The notes below the pieces were generated by a model that had not been told where the DNA came from, made no database searches, and saw only the letters and a program-made list of their open reading frames with translations. From contig CM049312.1 of assembly GCA_026874595.1 (NCBI GenBank), positions 71,826,929 to 71,890,928 of the forward strand: a stretch of 64,000 nucleotides of DNA, given 5' to 3'. The position numbers were made by a program, and so were the translations under genes. Below are positions 33,701 through 46,800 of this stretch, one piece after another. This DNA is from Sipunculus nudus. Taxonomy: Eukaryota; Annelida; Sipuncula; Golfingiida; Sipunculidae. Position 1 is the stretch's first letter, and every line of letters starts with the position of its first letter.

Positions 33701-35160
33701 GGATGGACGGACAGACAGACGGACGACGGACAATGGACCACGACTATAGCTCAGTTGACTTATAGTCAGCTGAGCTAAAAATGTATATTTTATCAGATTT
33801 ATTTTCTGAATTATAAAAAAACCATGAACAGGGTACAATATTAACAGAAATAAACATTGTATTAATAATATAATATATTTATGACCAAACATAATTTCCT
33901 GTGTTGGTAGTCACCTGTGAGCTAAACCTGTTAATATTCAAATACTTTTATTGTTTTGTATGATAGCATTTTGAGGATGGATGGCACACGACAGAAAATC
34001 CTCATACCATGCCAACTGATCCTTATGACCAAAGAAAAAGGTCTTCAAAGGCAAGAAAAAGATTGAGAGAGAAGTCCCTTGCCAACTAGAGTGAAGTTTC
34101 CAAAGAAACCAGGAAATGAATCCCAAGGGATCAAAGAGAAACCACTGAGGTGACAGATGAACAGACAGACACAGTGACTGGAGATAGTGCTGAAAACCAA
34201 GACTGCCATGTCAAGTGTACATCTTGTGGATCTAGCATTGAGACATCTGCCAAAACTAGGAAAAAAATTACCAATAATGACTTTATGAACGAAATTCTCA
34301 CCAATAACACTCACTGCTACAGGTATACTGATTTTCCAAATGTTATATTGTGAAAGTCTATCTTTGAAAGGCTTGAGGGATGGTGCAAGATCTCTGGCAA
34401 CTACTTAAAAGAGACACTGTAAGAGGGGAAAATTAACATTATTAGATGAGTTTGTGGATACTCTTGTTCGTGTCAAACGCTGATATGAAAGTCACCATTT
34501 AGCATTTATTTTTGGTATCAAATAGCCATGTGAGTAGAATATTCACCACATGGATAAACTTTCTGGCTAGGGTTTTCAAACCTTTGTTACGTTGGCCATC
34601 TACGGAAACAATAAAAGAAAATCTACAGGATTCTTTTCTTGCTTATCTATGGACCAGGTGCATAACAGATTGCACATAAGTTAGAGTGTAAAAGCCTTTC
34701 CAACCAGTCGCACAGAAGTTGACATGGTAAAACTTCAAACACTTCATTACTTCAAGGCATTAGTTGGAATAATGCATATTGGTGTATTCACATTTATCTC
34801 AAAACTGTATCCTGGATCAGTATCAGATCCAGCCACTGTAAAACTCAATGGCTTTTTGGACAAAACTGAGGAAGGAGAGGACATAATGGTAGACCGTACG
34901 GCATTTACTGATACCTAAAAAAGCCACTCTCAACATGCCAGCCTTTAGACATGGAAAAGGTCTAGGATTTTCTGCAGTGAAACGCTCTTGAGACATTGCC
35001 AGTGTTAGAATACATGTTGAATGACCAATTGGTAGAATGAAAACCCTCAAGTGACTTTGAGGTGTTCTCCCTGTATCTCTATAAATGAGATATTTGATAA
35101 ATCAAATAACAATTGCAGTTGCAGCAATATGTAATCTACAGCAAAGGTTAGCTTGAACAT
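30717..35160 (+). pseudogene. THAP-domain / DDE_Tnp_4 transposase gene (broken)
   Basis: The first exon (to 31070) holds the core of a THAP zinc finger: NFENCKLWVKLCGRP and Y-T-Y-I-C-S-K, ending at AAG|GTAAGA. The next exon starts at 33967 after TATGATAG and continues in phase with HFEDGW..TTENP, the normal THAP end, then hits an in-frame TAG. Further pieces in shifting frames match DDE_Tnp_4 transposases of the PIF/Harbinger-ISL2EU type: C-x-x-C-G (about 34221), N-N-T-H-C-Y-R-Y-T-D-F-P-N, C-I-T-D-C-T (about 34658), FTFISKLYPGSVSD, GFLDKTEEGEDIM, then K-K-A-T-L-N-M-P-A-F, R-I-H-V-E and I-C-N-L-Q-Q-R-L. Multiple frameshifts and stops make it non-functional. A pearl-type element occupies most of the intron. 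Confidence 0.7.
31168..33780 (+). mobile_element. Pearl-type element inside the THAP/DDE intron
   Basis: The 5' end is CAAGGGACCTATGGGTCACG then ACGCTCAGCTG. The 3' end is an ACRG/ACGG tract (about 33683-33731), CTATAGCTCAGTTGACT / AGTCAGCTGAGCT and CTAAAA (to 33780). The interior contains two related segments of about 0.5-0.7 kb (around 32440-32960 and 33110-33640) sharing AAAATTAAATCCACAG-like, GTGCCATGGTCA and TTTTGATATTAGGCAGTC words. No coding capacity. It lies between the two THAP exons (31070 and 33967), in the same orientation. Confidence 0.8.
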
Positions 35161-36239
35161 TTAATTAATTTCATTTTCTTGACAAGCAATTCACTTATAC
35201 TTTTCTATTTGTATGGGCATACCTTCTTTAATTGTTTACTGTCTTATTTGTCTATTTCATTTTTATGGCTGGTAAGAAATGATATTCATAAAACTTATCA
35301 ATTTGTAAAGCATTGTATCCATAAACTGTCAATTGAATCTTGAAATGCATTCTTATACTGTGTATGCCTCTGTTTGTGTAGCCAATCAGGTAACATGTAT
35401 GTACTCCTGTTCATGCCATTTGCCTTTGTATCTGACTGTAATAAGGATGAGCAGGATTTATAACAAGAACACTGTCTTACATTCTAAACATGTTCACCAT
35501 TTTTAAAGCAATTTTTGCATGAAAGTTTCTTTTACTGTATAAACATTTGACTTCTAAGAGAGTGTCTCCGCGTGTTGGGCAGTGGAGTAAACATGCACCT
35601 ACAATAGGTGTCATCACTGATGTATAATCAGCGTACAGTTAATATCTCACAGGAGCAGGCAAGTAATATTTATCCAAACTACTGCCTTTTAACAAAGCTT
35701 GAGCTGTTTTACTGTTATCAGTTGAATGTGCTATTGATTCCTTGATTTGGAATAGACACTAATTTCAAGATGGGTTACAGGTACTGTGTCCTGACAAGTT
35801 GCACCCCTTTTTCTCCAAAGACAAGGCCCTGAAGTAATACTGTTAGTATTTTGATCATTAATGCAGTTACAAATGTAAAACAAGGTAGCCACAACATGTC
35901 TATAGCACCCATCTATGCCCCCTTTCAAGTACAGTATCAAGAACATATGCGACTTGTCTCAAAAGCATCACTCATGATAATCTATACATTATAGTGGTTC
36001 AGGTTAGTCACAGGGTCTTTTTCCCTGGTCCTTGGTTCGACTTTACTCTTGACAGCAAAATTAAATACTGCTGATCAGGATACTTATAAAATTCAACATA
36101 AAGCAGATGGCCATCTTGGGCCATTGTATACCCCTCCATCTTATCGTACTCTCACATTGTCAGCCATAATGTGACCAGTCCTGTGGTATGACTGGGATTT
36201 CAGGGGCAGCCAATGGATTGACTGACCCTGGTCACATGG
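35161..36239. other. No gene seen
   Basis: Mixed AT-rich sequence after the DDE_Tnp_4 remnant; the element's right terminus was not identified. Nothing else recognised. Confidence 0.4.
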
Positions 36240-37160
36240 GACCAGTTCCAATTAGCACCAGGCCTGTACCCCCTTGCGGGGGTCTCCTGCCAGGTTTGAA
36301 ATAGTCGCCGTTAGCCAGCCGCTGCAGCAGCAACACGTTATAAGCAATGCAGAATGCAGCCATAAAAAAAACCCTGGACACTGATAACTGGCACACTTCT
36401 TTACCCAACAATTTAAAATTGGGTACCAGCTGCAGTCTACCATGAGCTCCACATCAACAAACACCATGGATGCTACTATGAGCGATGCCACCTTAGGAAT
36501 TATAAAACCAGCACCAGCAGCGGCGAATAACTTGCAACTGGACCAGATGATTCCTGACATAGTGGTGGACTTCAACCTCCAACAATGGGCGGTCAAAACA
36601 ACTTAACCCAAGACACTGTAGCGGTACCAGCAGCTGACGGTTTCACTACACTCAAATTATGACAGCTCTTAGATGAGAAAGTGTTGCAAACACTCGCGAT
36701 TATGCCTGTCGCATAAGCCTCAGCATTACGACTGCCTTAAAATGGCTCAGGACAGTTGACGACATTCAAGATGGCGGCGCCCAGCTGAACGTACAACAAC
36801 ATATCCCACATAACCCCACATCCTCCAGGGATCCCCTGTCAGCTGCAGCCTCGGGCATACCAACAAGCACGGTCGACGACATCCTTGGTGCCTTGCGATA
36901 TGGACAAGCAGCTGAGCAGCCTTCTTCTGTCCAGAGAATACACGCCGCCCATATGAGACCAGCGGCAGTACAGCCGGACATCATGATGCAGCACTGCCAA
37001 ACCCAACCAGCGTTACACAATACGGACCTTAATGTATACGCTAGTCCTCTCCAGCCTGTGCCACATATCCAGTATTCGGACCTTTGTATGGATTCTGGTC
37101 TCTACCCAAGACCTTTGGCCGAGGTACCATACCTTAAAATAGTGGACTATTTATGATGAA
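36240..37160 (+). pseudogene. GC-richer coding-like block, unidentified (possibly retroelement ORF1)
   Basis: Base composition is clearly more GC-rich than the surroundings. From about 36442 a frame reads MSSTSTNTMDATMSDATLGI and later A-A-N-N-L-Q-L-D-Q-M before a TAA. Another (36893-37156) is rich in Gln, Ala and Pro and ends E-V-P-Y-L-K-I-V-D-Y-L. This resembles the low-complexity N-terminal region of a retroelement structural protein, but there is no diagnostic motif. Stops and frame shifts indicate decay. Confidence 0.25.
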
Positions 37161-37354
37161 TTGTTTCGGAGGGAGCGAGCAAAGCTTCGTTGTAGATAGG
37201 GGGCTCAGATACCTAGTCTGAGCAAGGTGTGGTTGCAACCAAAAGGGGCAGTGTCAGGTATAAACACGAAGGCAAATGCAATGAATAAACAAAGATCATA
37301 CAAGGGTGACCACAATCAGGTAAAAAGGCAGGCTGATCCAATATCAGGTAAAAA

Positions 37355-40300
37355 CAAGTGACCCATGGGTCATGACGCTCAGCTGACTGGGAAGAGATTC
37401 GCAAAAGGAAATTTTATCATCAGAATGGTAGTATATACCCATTCAACTGAAGCATCAAACAGATTAACCAACAGGCCAAGATTTAGTCTGTATTTATATA
37501 TCTCAAAAATAGAGAAAAATGTGTAAACTTTTAAAACTAGAATACAGGTAACCGACAAGTGACTACATGTATCTGCCAAAAATCGGATAGTGAGGCATTG
37601 ATTGAGTGGCAAGGGGAAATAGAGTGAGGTATGTTGCATATTAGCATGGATGTCTGCAGCCTAAATGTGTATGTAGGTTGTGCCACCTACCACAAATCCA
37701 GAAAGCTGTCCAAGTTGTATACACCTGCAAAATTTTAGGCAGAAAAGTCAAACCACTACATGTATATGAGCGATTTTTGCCCATGGCAGACAAACAGACA
37801 AACACTGTGCAAAAATCTTTGCAGGTAACCCCTCCAGTTTTGTGTATGATAAAGACCTATGTGAGATCTAAACACATGCACAATTTTGGCCCAATCGGTC
37901 AGATGGTTCCTGAGATATGAGCTTGGATGTGTCCAGGGTTAACTAGAATGTAGGTGGCGCCACCTGTCATAAAATCAAGAAAGCTGTCCACGATGTATAA
38001 ACCTGCAAAATTTTAGGCAGATATGTCGAACCACTACAGAGAAATGAGTGATTTTAGGCCATGGCAGACTAACAGACAGACCCTGTGCAAACATTGTTAC
38101 AGGTGGCGCCACCATTTTTTGTGTATGTTACAGAGCTATCAAAGGGCTACATTTGTATAAATTTTATTTCCTGATCGGTCAAACGGTTCCTGAGATATAA
38201 GCTTGGATGTCATCAACGTGAACGTGAACGTAGGTGGCGCCACCTGTCATAAAATCAAGAAAGCTATCCTGGATGTATACACATGACGAATTTCAGGTGA
38301 ATTAGTCAATTCACTGCAGAGATATGAGTGATTTTAACCCAAGGCAGATGAACAGATGGACACTGTGCAAACATGGTTACAGGTGGCGCCACCATTTTTT
38401 GTGTATGTTATAAGCAATCCAAGGGCTACATTTGTATCAATTTTATTTCCTGATTGGTCAAACGGTTCCCGAGATATGAGGGTTTATGAGTGGAAACAGA
38501 CCCACAAATGGACACTGGATAGAGAGAAAAGGTCAGAGGTCAATGCAAATTGGTTAGGCACCAGTTCACATGTGACCTGATAATAGGTGTAAGTTTGGGA
38601 AAAATCGGTCCATTAGTCTCCGAGGAGCTCTCTGGAAACGAACGCCGCCGCAGCGGAGGAACTCTGTCAAAAACATAGTATCGGCAAAACTTCGTTTTGG
38701 CGGATACAAAAATACAGGTGGCTCCACCAGTCTGCAGAAACTAATAAAAACACTTAATGGTCAATATCCATGCAAAAATCATGGTGATCTCTGCATTAGT
38801 TGTTCAGATACTTCAGTTTTTGTATCAAATTGTCCATTATTCTGAGGGATACTTCGGAGTCCTATAGGTTAAAGGATATGGGTAACAGAGACCTAATTTC
38901 AAGTTTCCACAGGCACCTTTCATGGGCCTCCTTGCATGACAAGAATGAAGATTCTAGATTCAGTTGTTGCGATTTGTACCCTGTTGACAGATAACCACAT
39001 CTTTAAAGGTCTCAAAAAAAAAAAATTCATAAAAATTTGAAAAAAAAATAGAGGTGGCACACCCAGTCTGCAGAAACTGATGGAACAGCTCATGATCAAT
39101 ATGTATGCCGAAAATCATGACCATCAGTGTTGTAGTTATTGAAATACTGCAGTTTTTGTATCAAATTTTCCATTATTCTGGGGGGGGGGGGGTATTTTGG
39201 ACCCATACAGCTTAAAGAATATGGGTAACAGAGACCTAATTTCAAGTTTCCATGGAGACTTTTCATGGGTCTCCCTGTGTGTCAAGAATGAAGATTCTTG
39301 GTCCAGTTTTTATGATTTGTGCCCTGTTAACAGATGTTCATATTTTTAAAGGTCTCAAAAATACAGAAAAATTTCGTAAAAAAAACCGAACAAATACAGG
39401 TGGTGCCACCAGTCTGCAGAAACTTATGAAACACTCCATGATCAATATCCATGCAAACAATTATGGTTATCTCTGCATTAGTTGTTCAGATACTTTAGCT
39501 TTTGTATCAAATTTTCCATTATTCTGAGCTGTACTTTGGAGTGCCATAGCTCAAAGGATATGGGTAACAGAGACCAAATTTCAGGTTTCCATGGAGACTT
39601 ATCATGGGTCTCCCTGTGTGTCAAGAACGAAGATTCTAGGTCCAGTCGTTACGATTTGTACCCTGTTGACAGATAACTACATCCTTAAAGGTCTCAAAAA
39701 TGGAGAAAACAATTCGTGAACATTGAAAAATACAGGTGGCGCCACCAGTCTGCACAAACTGATGAAACATCTCATGATCAATATGTATGTCGAAAATCAT
39801 GACCATCAGTGATGTAGTTAATGAGATATTGAAGTTTTTGTATGAAATTTTTGACTATTCTGGGGGGTAATTTTGGGCCCCATAGCTCGAAGGATATGGG
39901 TAACAGAGACCTAATTTCTGGTTTCCATGGAGAATTTTCATAGGTCTCTCAGTGTGTCGAAAATGAAGATTCTAGGTCCAGTCGTTACGATTTGTGCCAC
40001 GCTAACAGATGACAGCATCCTCAAAGGTCTCAAAAATAGAGGAAAAAATCGTAAAAAATCAAACAGTACAGGTGGCGCCACCAGTCTGCAGGAACTGATC
40101 GAACATCTCATGATCAATATGTATGCCAAAAATGAAGACCATCAGTGATGTAGTTATTGAGATATTGAAGTTTTTGTATGAAATTTTTTACTATTCTGGG
40201 GGGTACTTTGGGGCCCCATAGCTCAAAGGATATGGGTAACAGAGACCTAATTTCTGGTTTCCAAGGAGATTTTTCATGGACCTCTCAGTGTGTCAAGAAT

Positions 40301-40751
40301 TAAGATTCTTAGTCCAGTCTTTATGATTTGTGCCTTGTTAACAGATGTTCACATTTTTAAAGGTCTCAAAAATAGAGAAAAAAATTAGTAAAAAATCGAA
40401 AAATACAGGTGGCGCCACCAGTCTGCAGGAAGTGATGTAACATCTCATGATCAATATGTATGCCAAAAATCATGACCATCAGTCAAGTAGTTACTGAGAT
40501 ATTGAAGTTTTTGTATGAAATTTTTGACTTTTCTGGGGGGTTATTTGGGGCTACATAGCTCGAAGGATATGGGTAACAGAGACCTAATTTCTGGTTTCCA
40601 AGGAGATTTTTTATGGACCTCTCAGAATCCCAAGTTACAAGGTTCTAGGTCCAGTGGTTACGATTTGTGCCTGGTTAACGGACGGACAGACGGACGACGG
40701 ACAAAGAGTGATCGCTATAGCTCAGATGACTTTCAGTCAGCTGAGCTAAAA
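37355..40751 (+). mobile_element. Large pearl-type composite element, copy 2
   Basis: Near-identical to 19915-25183 through the 5' end, the nested element (37536-38707, ending in the GTATCGGC...GCGGATAC hairpin) and the flanking monomers. It carries only about six 336-bp monomers (boxes at about 38716, 39051, 39399, 39732, 40070 and 40406) against about eleven in copy 1. The ACRG tract is also shorter (about 40679-40700). The two copies differ mostly by monomer number and small substitutions, so they are recent relatives. The flanking DNA is unrelated. Confidence 0.8.
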
Positions 40752-40889
40752 ATTGTATTGCTTATAACAAACTCTCACATGTCAGCCATAATACAAGTAA
40801 TAACAAATGACCTGTTGCTGCTGACTTATACACAGTGTAAATGACACCCTGTGCCCCCTGTCTGGTAGGCTGCTAACTGCTTAACCTGG
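40752..40889. other. Short spacer, no gene
   Basis: Spacer between the composite element and the 68-bp minisatellite. Nothing recognised. Confidence 0.4.
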
Positions 40890-41760
40890 GTACAGCTATT
40901 CTGTAAGTGCATTGAAATAGCAAACAGCCTGTTTTGTGGAGCTGATTTATTATCAAACTTTGTGGAATTCTGGTAAGTACATTGAAGTAACAACAGCCTG
41001 TTTTGTGGGGCTGATTTATTATCAAACTTTGTGGAATTCTGGTAAGTACATGAAATAAAAACAGCATGTTTTGTGGAGCTGATTTATCATCAAACTTGGT
41101 GAAATTCTGGTAAGTAAAGTGAAATAACAACAGCCTGTTTTGTGGGGCTGATTTATTATCAAACTTTGTGGAATTCTAGTAAGTTCATTGAAATAACAAT
41201 AGCCTGTTTTCAGGGGCTGATTTATAATAAAAATTTGTGGAATTTTGGTAAATACATTGAATATCAACAACCTCTTTTCAGGAGTTGATTAATTACCAAA
41301 CTTTGTGGAATTGGAGTACGTGCATTGAAATATGAACAGCTTGTTTTGTGGGGCTGATTCATGATCAAACCTCATGGAATTCTGGTATGTACATTGAATA
41401 TCAAGAGCCTGGTTTCGGGGGCTGATTTATTATCAAACTTTGTGAAATTTTCGTAAGTACACTGAAATGTCACCAGCCTGTTTGTGGGGTTTATTTATTA
41501 TCAAATTTCACGGAATTCTGGTAAGTGCTTTGAAATAGCAATAGCCTGTTTTTTGGGGCTGATTTATTATCAAACTTTGTGGAATTCTGGTAAGTACATT
41601 GAAATATCAACAGCCTGTTTCGGGGGTATATTTAATATCAAATCTAACAGAATTATGGTTAGTGTGTTCCAATAGCAACAGCCTGTTTTATAGGGCTGAT
41701 TTATTATCAAACCTCATGGAATTCTGGTAAGTACATTGAAATATCAACAACATGAAAATC
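40890..41760 (+). repeat. 68-bp minisatellite family, locus 2 (12-13 units)
   Basis: Units follow ACAGCCTGTTTTGTGGGGCT, then GATTTATTATCAAACTTTGT, then GGAATTCTGGTAAGTACATT. The GGTAAGT-type box recurs at about 40972, 41039, 41108, 41176 (AGTAAGT), 41245, 41382, 41450, 41518, 41587 and 41725, a period of about 67-69 bp. Confidence 0.9.
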
Positions 41761-42982
41761 TTTCACAGTCTTTGACCACTATAGCTCAGATACTGGCTGT
41801 CAACAAGAACACTTAACTGTTCACCTCTTGTTTATGAAACATCAAATATACAGAAAGGGGTTGACATATAAAGATGTCAGGTGACAGTAGTTGTGTTACT
41901 CACCTAAGTTTGGTAAGTATTATTTTATACAAAATATACAAAAGTCAATTTAATAAGGCTGAACAAGAAGTCTGTTTTTCTAGGTTCAGTTTTTTCAGGC
42001 TTCATGAGATCTTGTATGAAAACATTATGACATTTTATGACTACTATAGCTTAGATAATGATTAAGAAGACAATTACATATTCACCTCATGCTTGTGAAT
42101 CAATCACAACTGTATTCTCAAAGTGGCTAATATATAAAAAAATATGTCTGAGGAAAGCAGCTGTGTTTTAAAGGTGAATTCGTTAAACAAACATTATAAC
42201 AACAACTGTGGCAGTCTTGAATTGCTGAAAAGGTTTCTATTGGAAAATAAAGAGAAAATACTGTAACCAGTACAGGTATAGAAGGCAAAAAGTTCTAAAC
42301 AATATCAATTATTATGCTGATCAGGAGAATGACTGATATTGCCACCACAGATAAATACTGGAATACAAGGCAACATATATTTTCCATTTTTTCCATTTTT
42401 CACTTTGCCTAGAGGTCAATGACCTCCAAGTATTAACAGTGAACCAGAAACATCACATCTGTCTGTAGACTTTAAGGGAAGGAAATATGGACAGCTGTTA
42501 TACTGGACAGAAAAGCATGAAAGAATGACCAAAGGTGACTTAACAATGTATGATAAGTAACTCAACAAACAGACTGCAAAGGCAAATATAAATGGTTAAA
42601 CCAATCAGACATAGTAAATGTATTATTTATTAAGAGAACAGTTTTGTTATCCTGTTTTCTTTTAGAAACCCAACAAAACTGACATTAAAGTTATTGAATT
42701 CACAACATCTAGCTTTGTGGGATGATTAATAACAGGACTTGTTGGAAGAGAGTTGTCTCTTTTAGAAACCAAATAGAAAGTCAAACAGAAGTGATAGCAC
42801 AATAAGAATATGAGAATGAGGCAATATTAAGACTGATTCATGAATTATGATAACGGTTTAACAGCTGAACAGTAATAACAAATTTTGTACTGTTACTTGT
42901 GACTGTGAAGCTGCATTTCTATGTGTGTGTATATATGTGTACATATGCATGAGAAATGGGTCATATGATTTCGTAACTCTGA
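41761..42982. other. No gene seen
   Basis: AT-rich sequence with another TTTGGTAAGTATTATTTT box at about 41909 outside the array. Nothing else recognised. Confidence 0.4.
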
Positions 42983-43185
42983 TGTTTCCATGTGTCCGTC
43001 AGCATATATGCATGCATATGTGCTTATATGCATGAAAATTGCCACAGAAGGGATTTTCATGCATACTTTGCACAGGCTCTGTGTGAATTAGGGGGGATTT
43101 GGGTAAAATGTATTCACTCTCTGCTAGATCCATTGAACCACTACATATGTCTGCCAGTTCATGCATAAATGCACACATGGAAACA
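42983..43185. mobile_element. MITE-like element with TGTTTCCATGTGT termini
   Basis: The left terminus TGTTTCCATGTGT and the right terminus ACACATGGAAACA are perfect 13-bp inverted repeats enclosing about 200 bp rich in GCATATATGCAT. The interior word CTGCCAGTTCATGCATAAAT is the reverse complement of sequence at about 61880-61892 and 62633-62645, so this is a divergent relative of the module at 61784-62012. Confidence 0.6.
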
Positions 43186-43479
43186 CAGCTGTTATGCATA
43201 TACATGCATACATATAAATCTACAGATTTATATATTTTTAAATAAATACACACACATATACAGTATATATTGGAAGAGGAATAGTAAATATTAATTTTAT
43301 CAATCTTACCGTGATATATCAAACTGAAATGATTAATACAAGCAAATGGATTTACAAGTAGACCATGATGAAGCCTGAGTATTTGTGTGACAAATAAAAC
43401 CAGAATATTACAAGCATGGTTTTCAAGGGCTGAAGCTGTGTTATCAGAACTCTTGTGTGAAAATTTATAAGAATCTGAT

Positions 43480-43840
43480 ATTTATAAATACTGAAATACC
43501 AACAGCTTCTTTTCAAGGGCAGACACTTTTTATCAGAGCTCACAGAGTCTGATATTTATTATAAAAATTGACATATAATAAGCCTGTTTTTGACAGCTAA
43601 TGTATCTATCAGGGGAGCCGGAGGGCTGGTAAGTATAATGATATTGATAACAACAGCCTGTTTTCTACAGATCAGTTATTTATCTGAACATAGCGAATCC
43701 TGTGGTAAGTACACTGAAATAACAACAGCCTGTCTTCTACAGGTAAATTATTACCTAAAAAAACCTGAACTCTGTGGTCAGTCTACTAAAATAACAACAC
43801 CGTTTTCAGGGGATGATTTATTATCAGAGGTATGAGGAAA
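43480..43840 (+). repeat. 68-bp minisatellite family, locus 3 (degenerate)
   Basis: Four or five decayed units share AACAACAGCCTGTTTTC, CTGATTTATTATC-like and GGTAAGTAC words with the loci at 30.3 and 40.9 kb (boxes at about 43627 and 43703). The last unit ends GGGGATGATTTATTATCAGA. Confidence 0.65.
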
Positions 43841-46800
43841 CAGTAATATTTTTTTAATACCAGGCAAAGTACCAGCAATTCAAGAAACAAGGCAACCATA
43901 AATCAATCAGATAAGGAACCAGACTGGATCACGATCAAAAGAATGATGTGATGACTTTGTCTATGAAGAAGATTATTTTTCCAAAAGGCAACAAATAGGC
44001 AATAAATTCTACATTATTATTTTATTTAATTTTGATGGCCAAATCGTTTGAGGGATGGATCAAATATTTAGAATTAACTAGAAAATGGTGACCTGTTGGG
44101 TCACTTTTCTGAGGAAGGCAATTATGCGACATCTGGTGGTAAATATAGTAACAAGCATTTGCTACTTTCTTGAGCTGCCACCTTTTATCTGTAAATATAA
44201 ATGTAATAAGGTGAAGATCAGCAAGGCTGACACTGAGACATGCTGCTTCAGGCTCAGCATTCAATTATGTCGAAATAAAATGCCAAAAATTAGTGGAAAT
44301 TTTGTAAGTAAGCATATACAAGTTTTGTCAATGCCACAACTGTCCAAGTGTCATGACAAATTTCTGCTGGTTGATGGTCTAAAAAATCAGAAACAGCAGC
44401 TTAGATACTATAAAGACACTGTATACAATGATGTTGAAGTTTGAACTGAAGGTTTAATCTGATGAACTTAACTTGAACATCTGTGACGTGACTTACGGAC
44501 ATGGGTGGTGACAATGACTAGTCTATTATGTGGTCCAAAAACAACCTCCATAAACTGAATGATTCCATAAAGTGGATCCCAGATCATGTTCAAAGCTTTC
44601 AGTATGCTAAAACATGCAAGAGATAGCATGACATAGAAAACATAACCTTCAGCTAAATCATATATTTGGCTTCACATACTGTGGATTGTTTCATATTCAC
44701 AAGGTGAACTTTATGCGATGTTAATTTTTTTACAAGGGCTCCTTTGTTGTAGTATGCAGTAACATTCACACAGCATATCACATTATAATATTCCTTAATC
44801 CCTAACAATTTGACAAGAACCCACTAGAACTTGTTGTAATTCTTATCCCCTGTAGGCAGATAATATCAAAGATCTGATTTATGTATATATCAATCTTTGA
44901 TTACTAGGTAAAATAAAATGTTATTATTTATTATGTATCAATATAATTATAAATGACCCGTGCAGATGGAGCTTCTCGTTTAAATTTCATTTAAATTTTC
45001 ATGATTATTTCATTTTCTTGAATATTGCAAATTTGAACCCTCGTGATCAAAAAGCCAACAATCATATATCATGTGTTCAGTAGAATGATAGATGGGTATC
45101 ATGACATGATTGAGTAAAAAGAAGCTGGCCTAGACTGCAGTTCAGCCACCTGACATCAAGGAAACCAAACACAGGAGAGGTCAGACACACAATGGTTTGT
45201 CAGTGGAGTAAACTCGATTGGATGCAAGAAGCAGAGCAAATTCCACTCTTGTTTTCAAAATGAAAGTAAAACACTACAGTATGTAGAGAGACTAGGGTCA
45301 TGAACTCAAAGCAGCTGATACAAAAAGACACATCAAGGCAATGTTCATATGTAACTAACAAACAGGTGGCTAACTAATTAAATGAACGATGAATTAAACA
45401 TATAATGAATTACATGTCTGTTATTGATATCAAGCCAAATTAGGGTTGTTGCAAAGGTTCTAGACAATCTCACTCTTAATACATGCATACATTTGAGTGT
45501 CAAGCAATTACTTTTCTTCTGTAGAGTTTCATACTGTTACAGATAGGTAAGGAGTACTGTCATAGGGAATACCTAAAAATATGAGTAGTGACCCCTAAAA
45601 AGTTAATGCCAGTACAAAAAGGAACAGTATTACCATAACAAAACAACATTACCAACAAATCCTCAACCAGAGTTTGAAGCGAGCTTAAAAAGGACTTGAA
45701 TTGAGGACAAGTCTGAAAAAGTGAATCTAAAGTGCAGCTGTGAAAAACCTGTGAAGGGGCTACATGAAATTACAACTGCTCTTTATGTTGAAAATAAAAT
45801 GATTGATTGCAACAATAAGAAAGACATTCTTGATGTGTGTTAAATAAATAATGTTTGAGGATGTATTATTCATTGACCAAGGCAATAAGACCATTTGAAG
45901 TGCTAAATGTGGTGAGAGAAACAAGTAAAACTGAAGGATATAAATGCATGGGGAGGAAAACAGACTTTGTAACAGTAAAATACATACACTTGTATGTTAC
46001 CAATGAGACTTGCAGTGTTCTGTAGATCAAATGTTAAGGACAAAATCATGATTATAGAATGGTAACTGAAATTCCCCAAGTTAAAAGATATGAATCAAAG
46101 TTAAAAGCACAACTGGTAATTTTCATTGGAGTTTAATTAGAAGGAAAAGCAAAATAATTCAGTTTCTATGTAGATGCAATGGGCATGAAGACCACAGTGA
46201 TATAATTAATTTAAAATGGAGATGACAAAAATCATCTTGAATATATGAAAATATATCATTGATCATGAATTTTCTATATATCACACTGACTTATTTACAG
46301 TTCAATGTGAGTCTAGCCAATTTATTGTGTTTATGAATAAAAACATTTGAACTCCTGCATCAGCAGCAAAGGAGGTCTGAGGCTGAAGGGTATGACTTTC
46401 ATTCTTATAAAATCACTATATATCACTCCATAATAAGGATGCAAGTCATTAGGTAACACCACCGTATACCCCTGTTCTTGTGTTTATTCCAGTGTTCATT
46501 ATATCACTCATCTTCCCACTGCCACTGAAAACGTTTATTCAAACTGTCATTGAACTTCTAGAATTTGAATATTTTCTTGTGTGAAACTTGAAAGCCTTTG
46601 AATTTGCTGAGAAATAAATGTCCACAAGGTTCTTCTTGTACAATCCATCTCATCTAATACTGCCAAATGCAAACAATGTCTGTATATCTTTCCTTCATTA
46701 GCCATTCATTTTTCTTAAGAGAGAAATGTAATCCCACAGTTATGGGTGGCAATCATGTGTCAACAAATCCATTTTAGCTTCCTTGTTGAGTACATTTATC

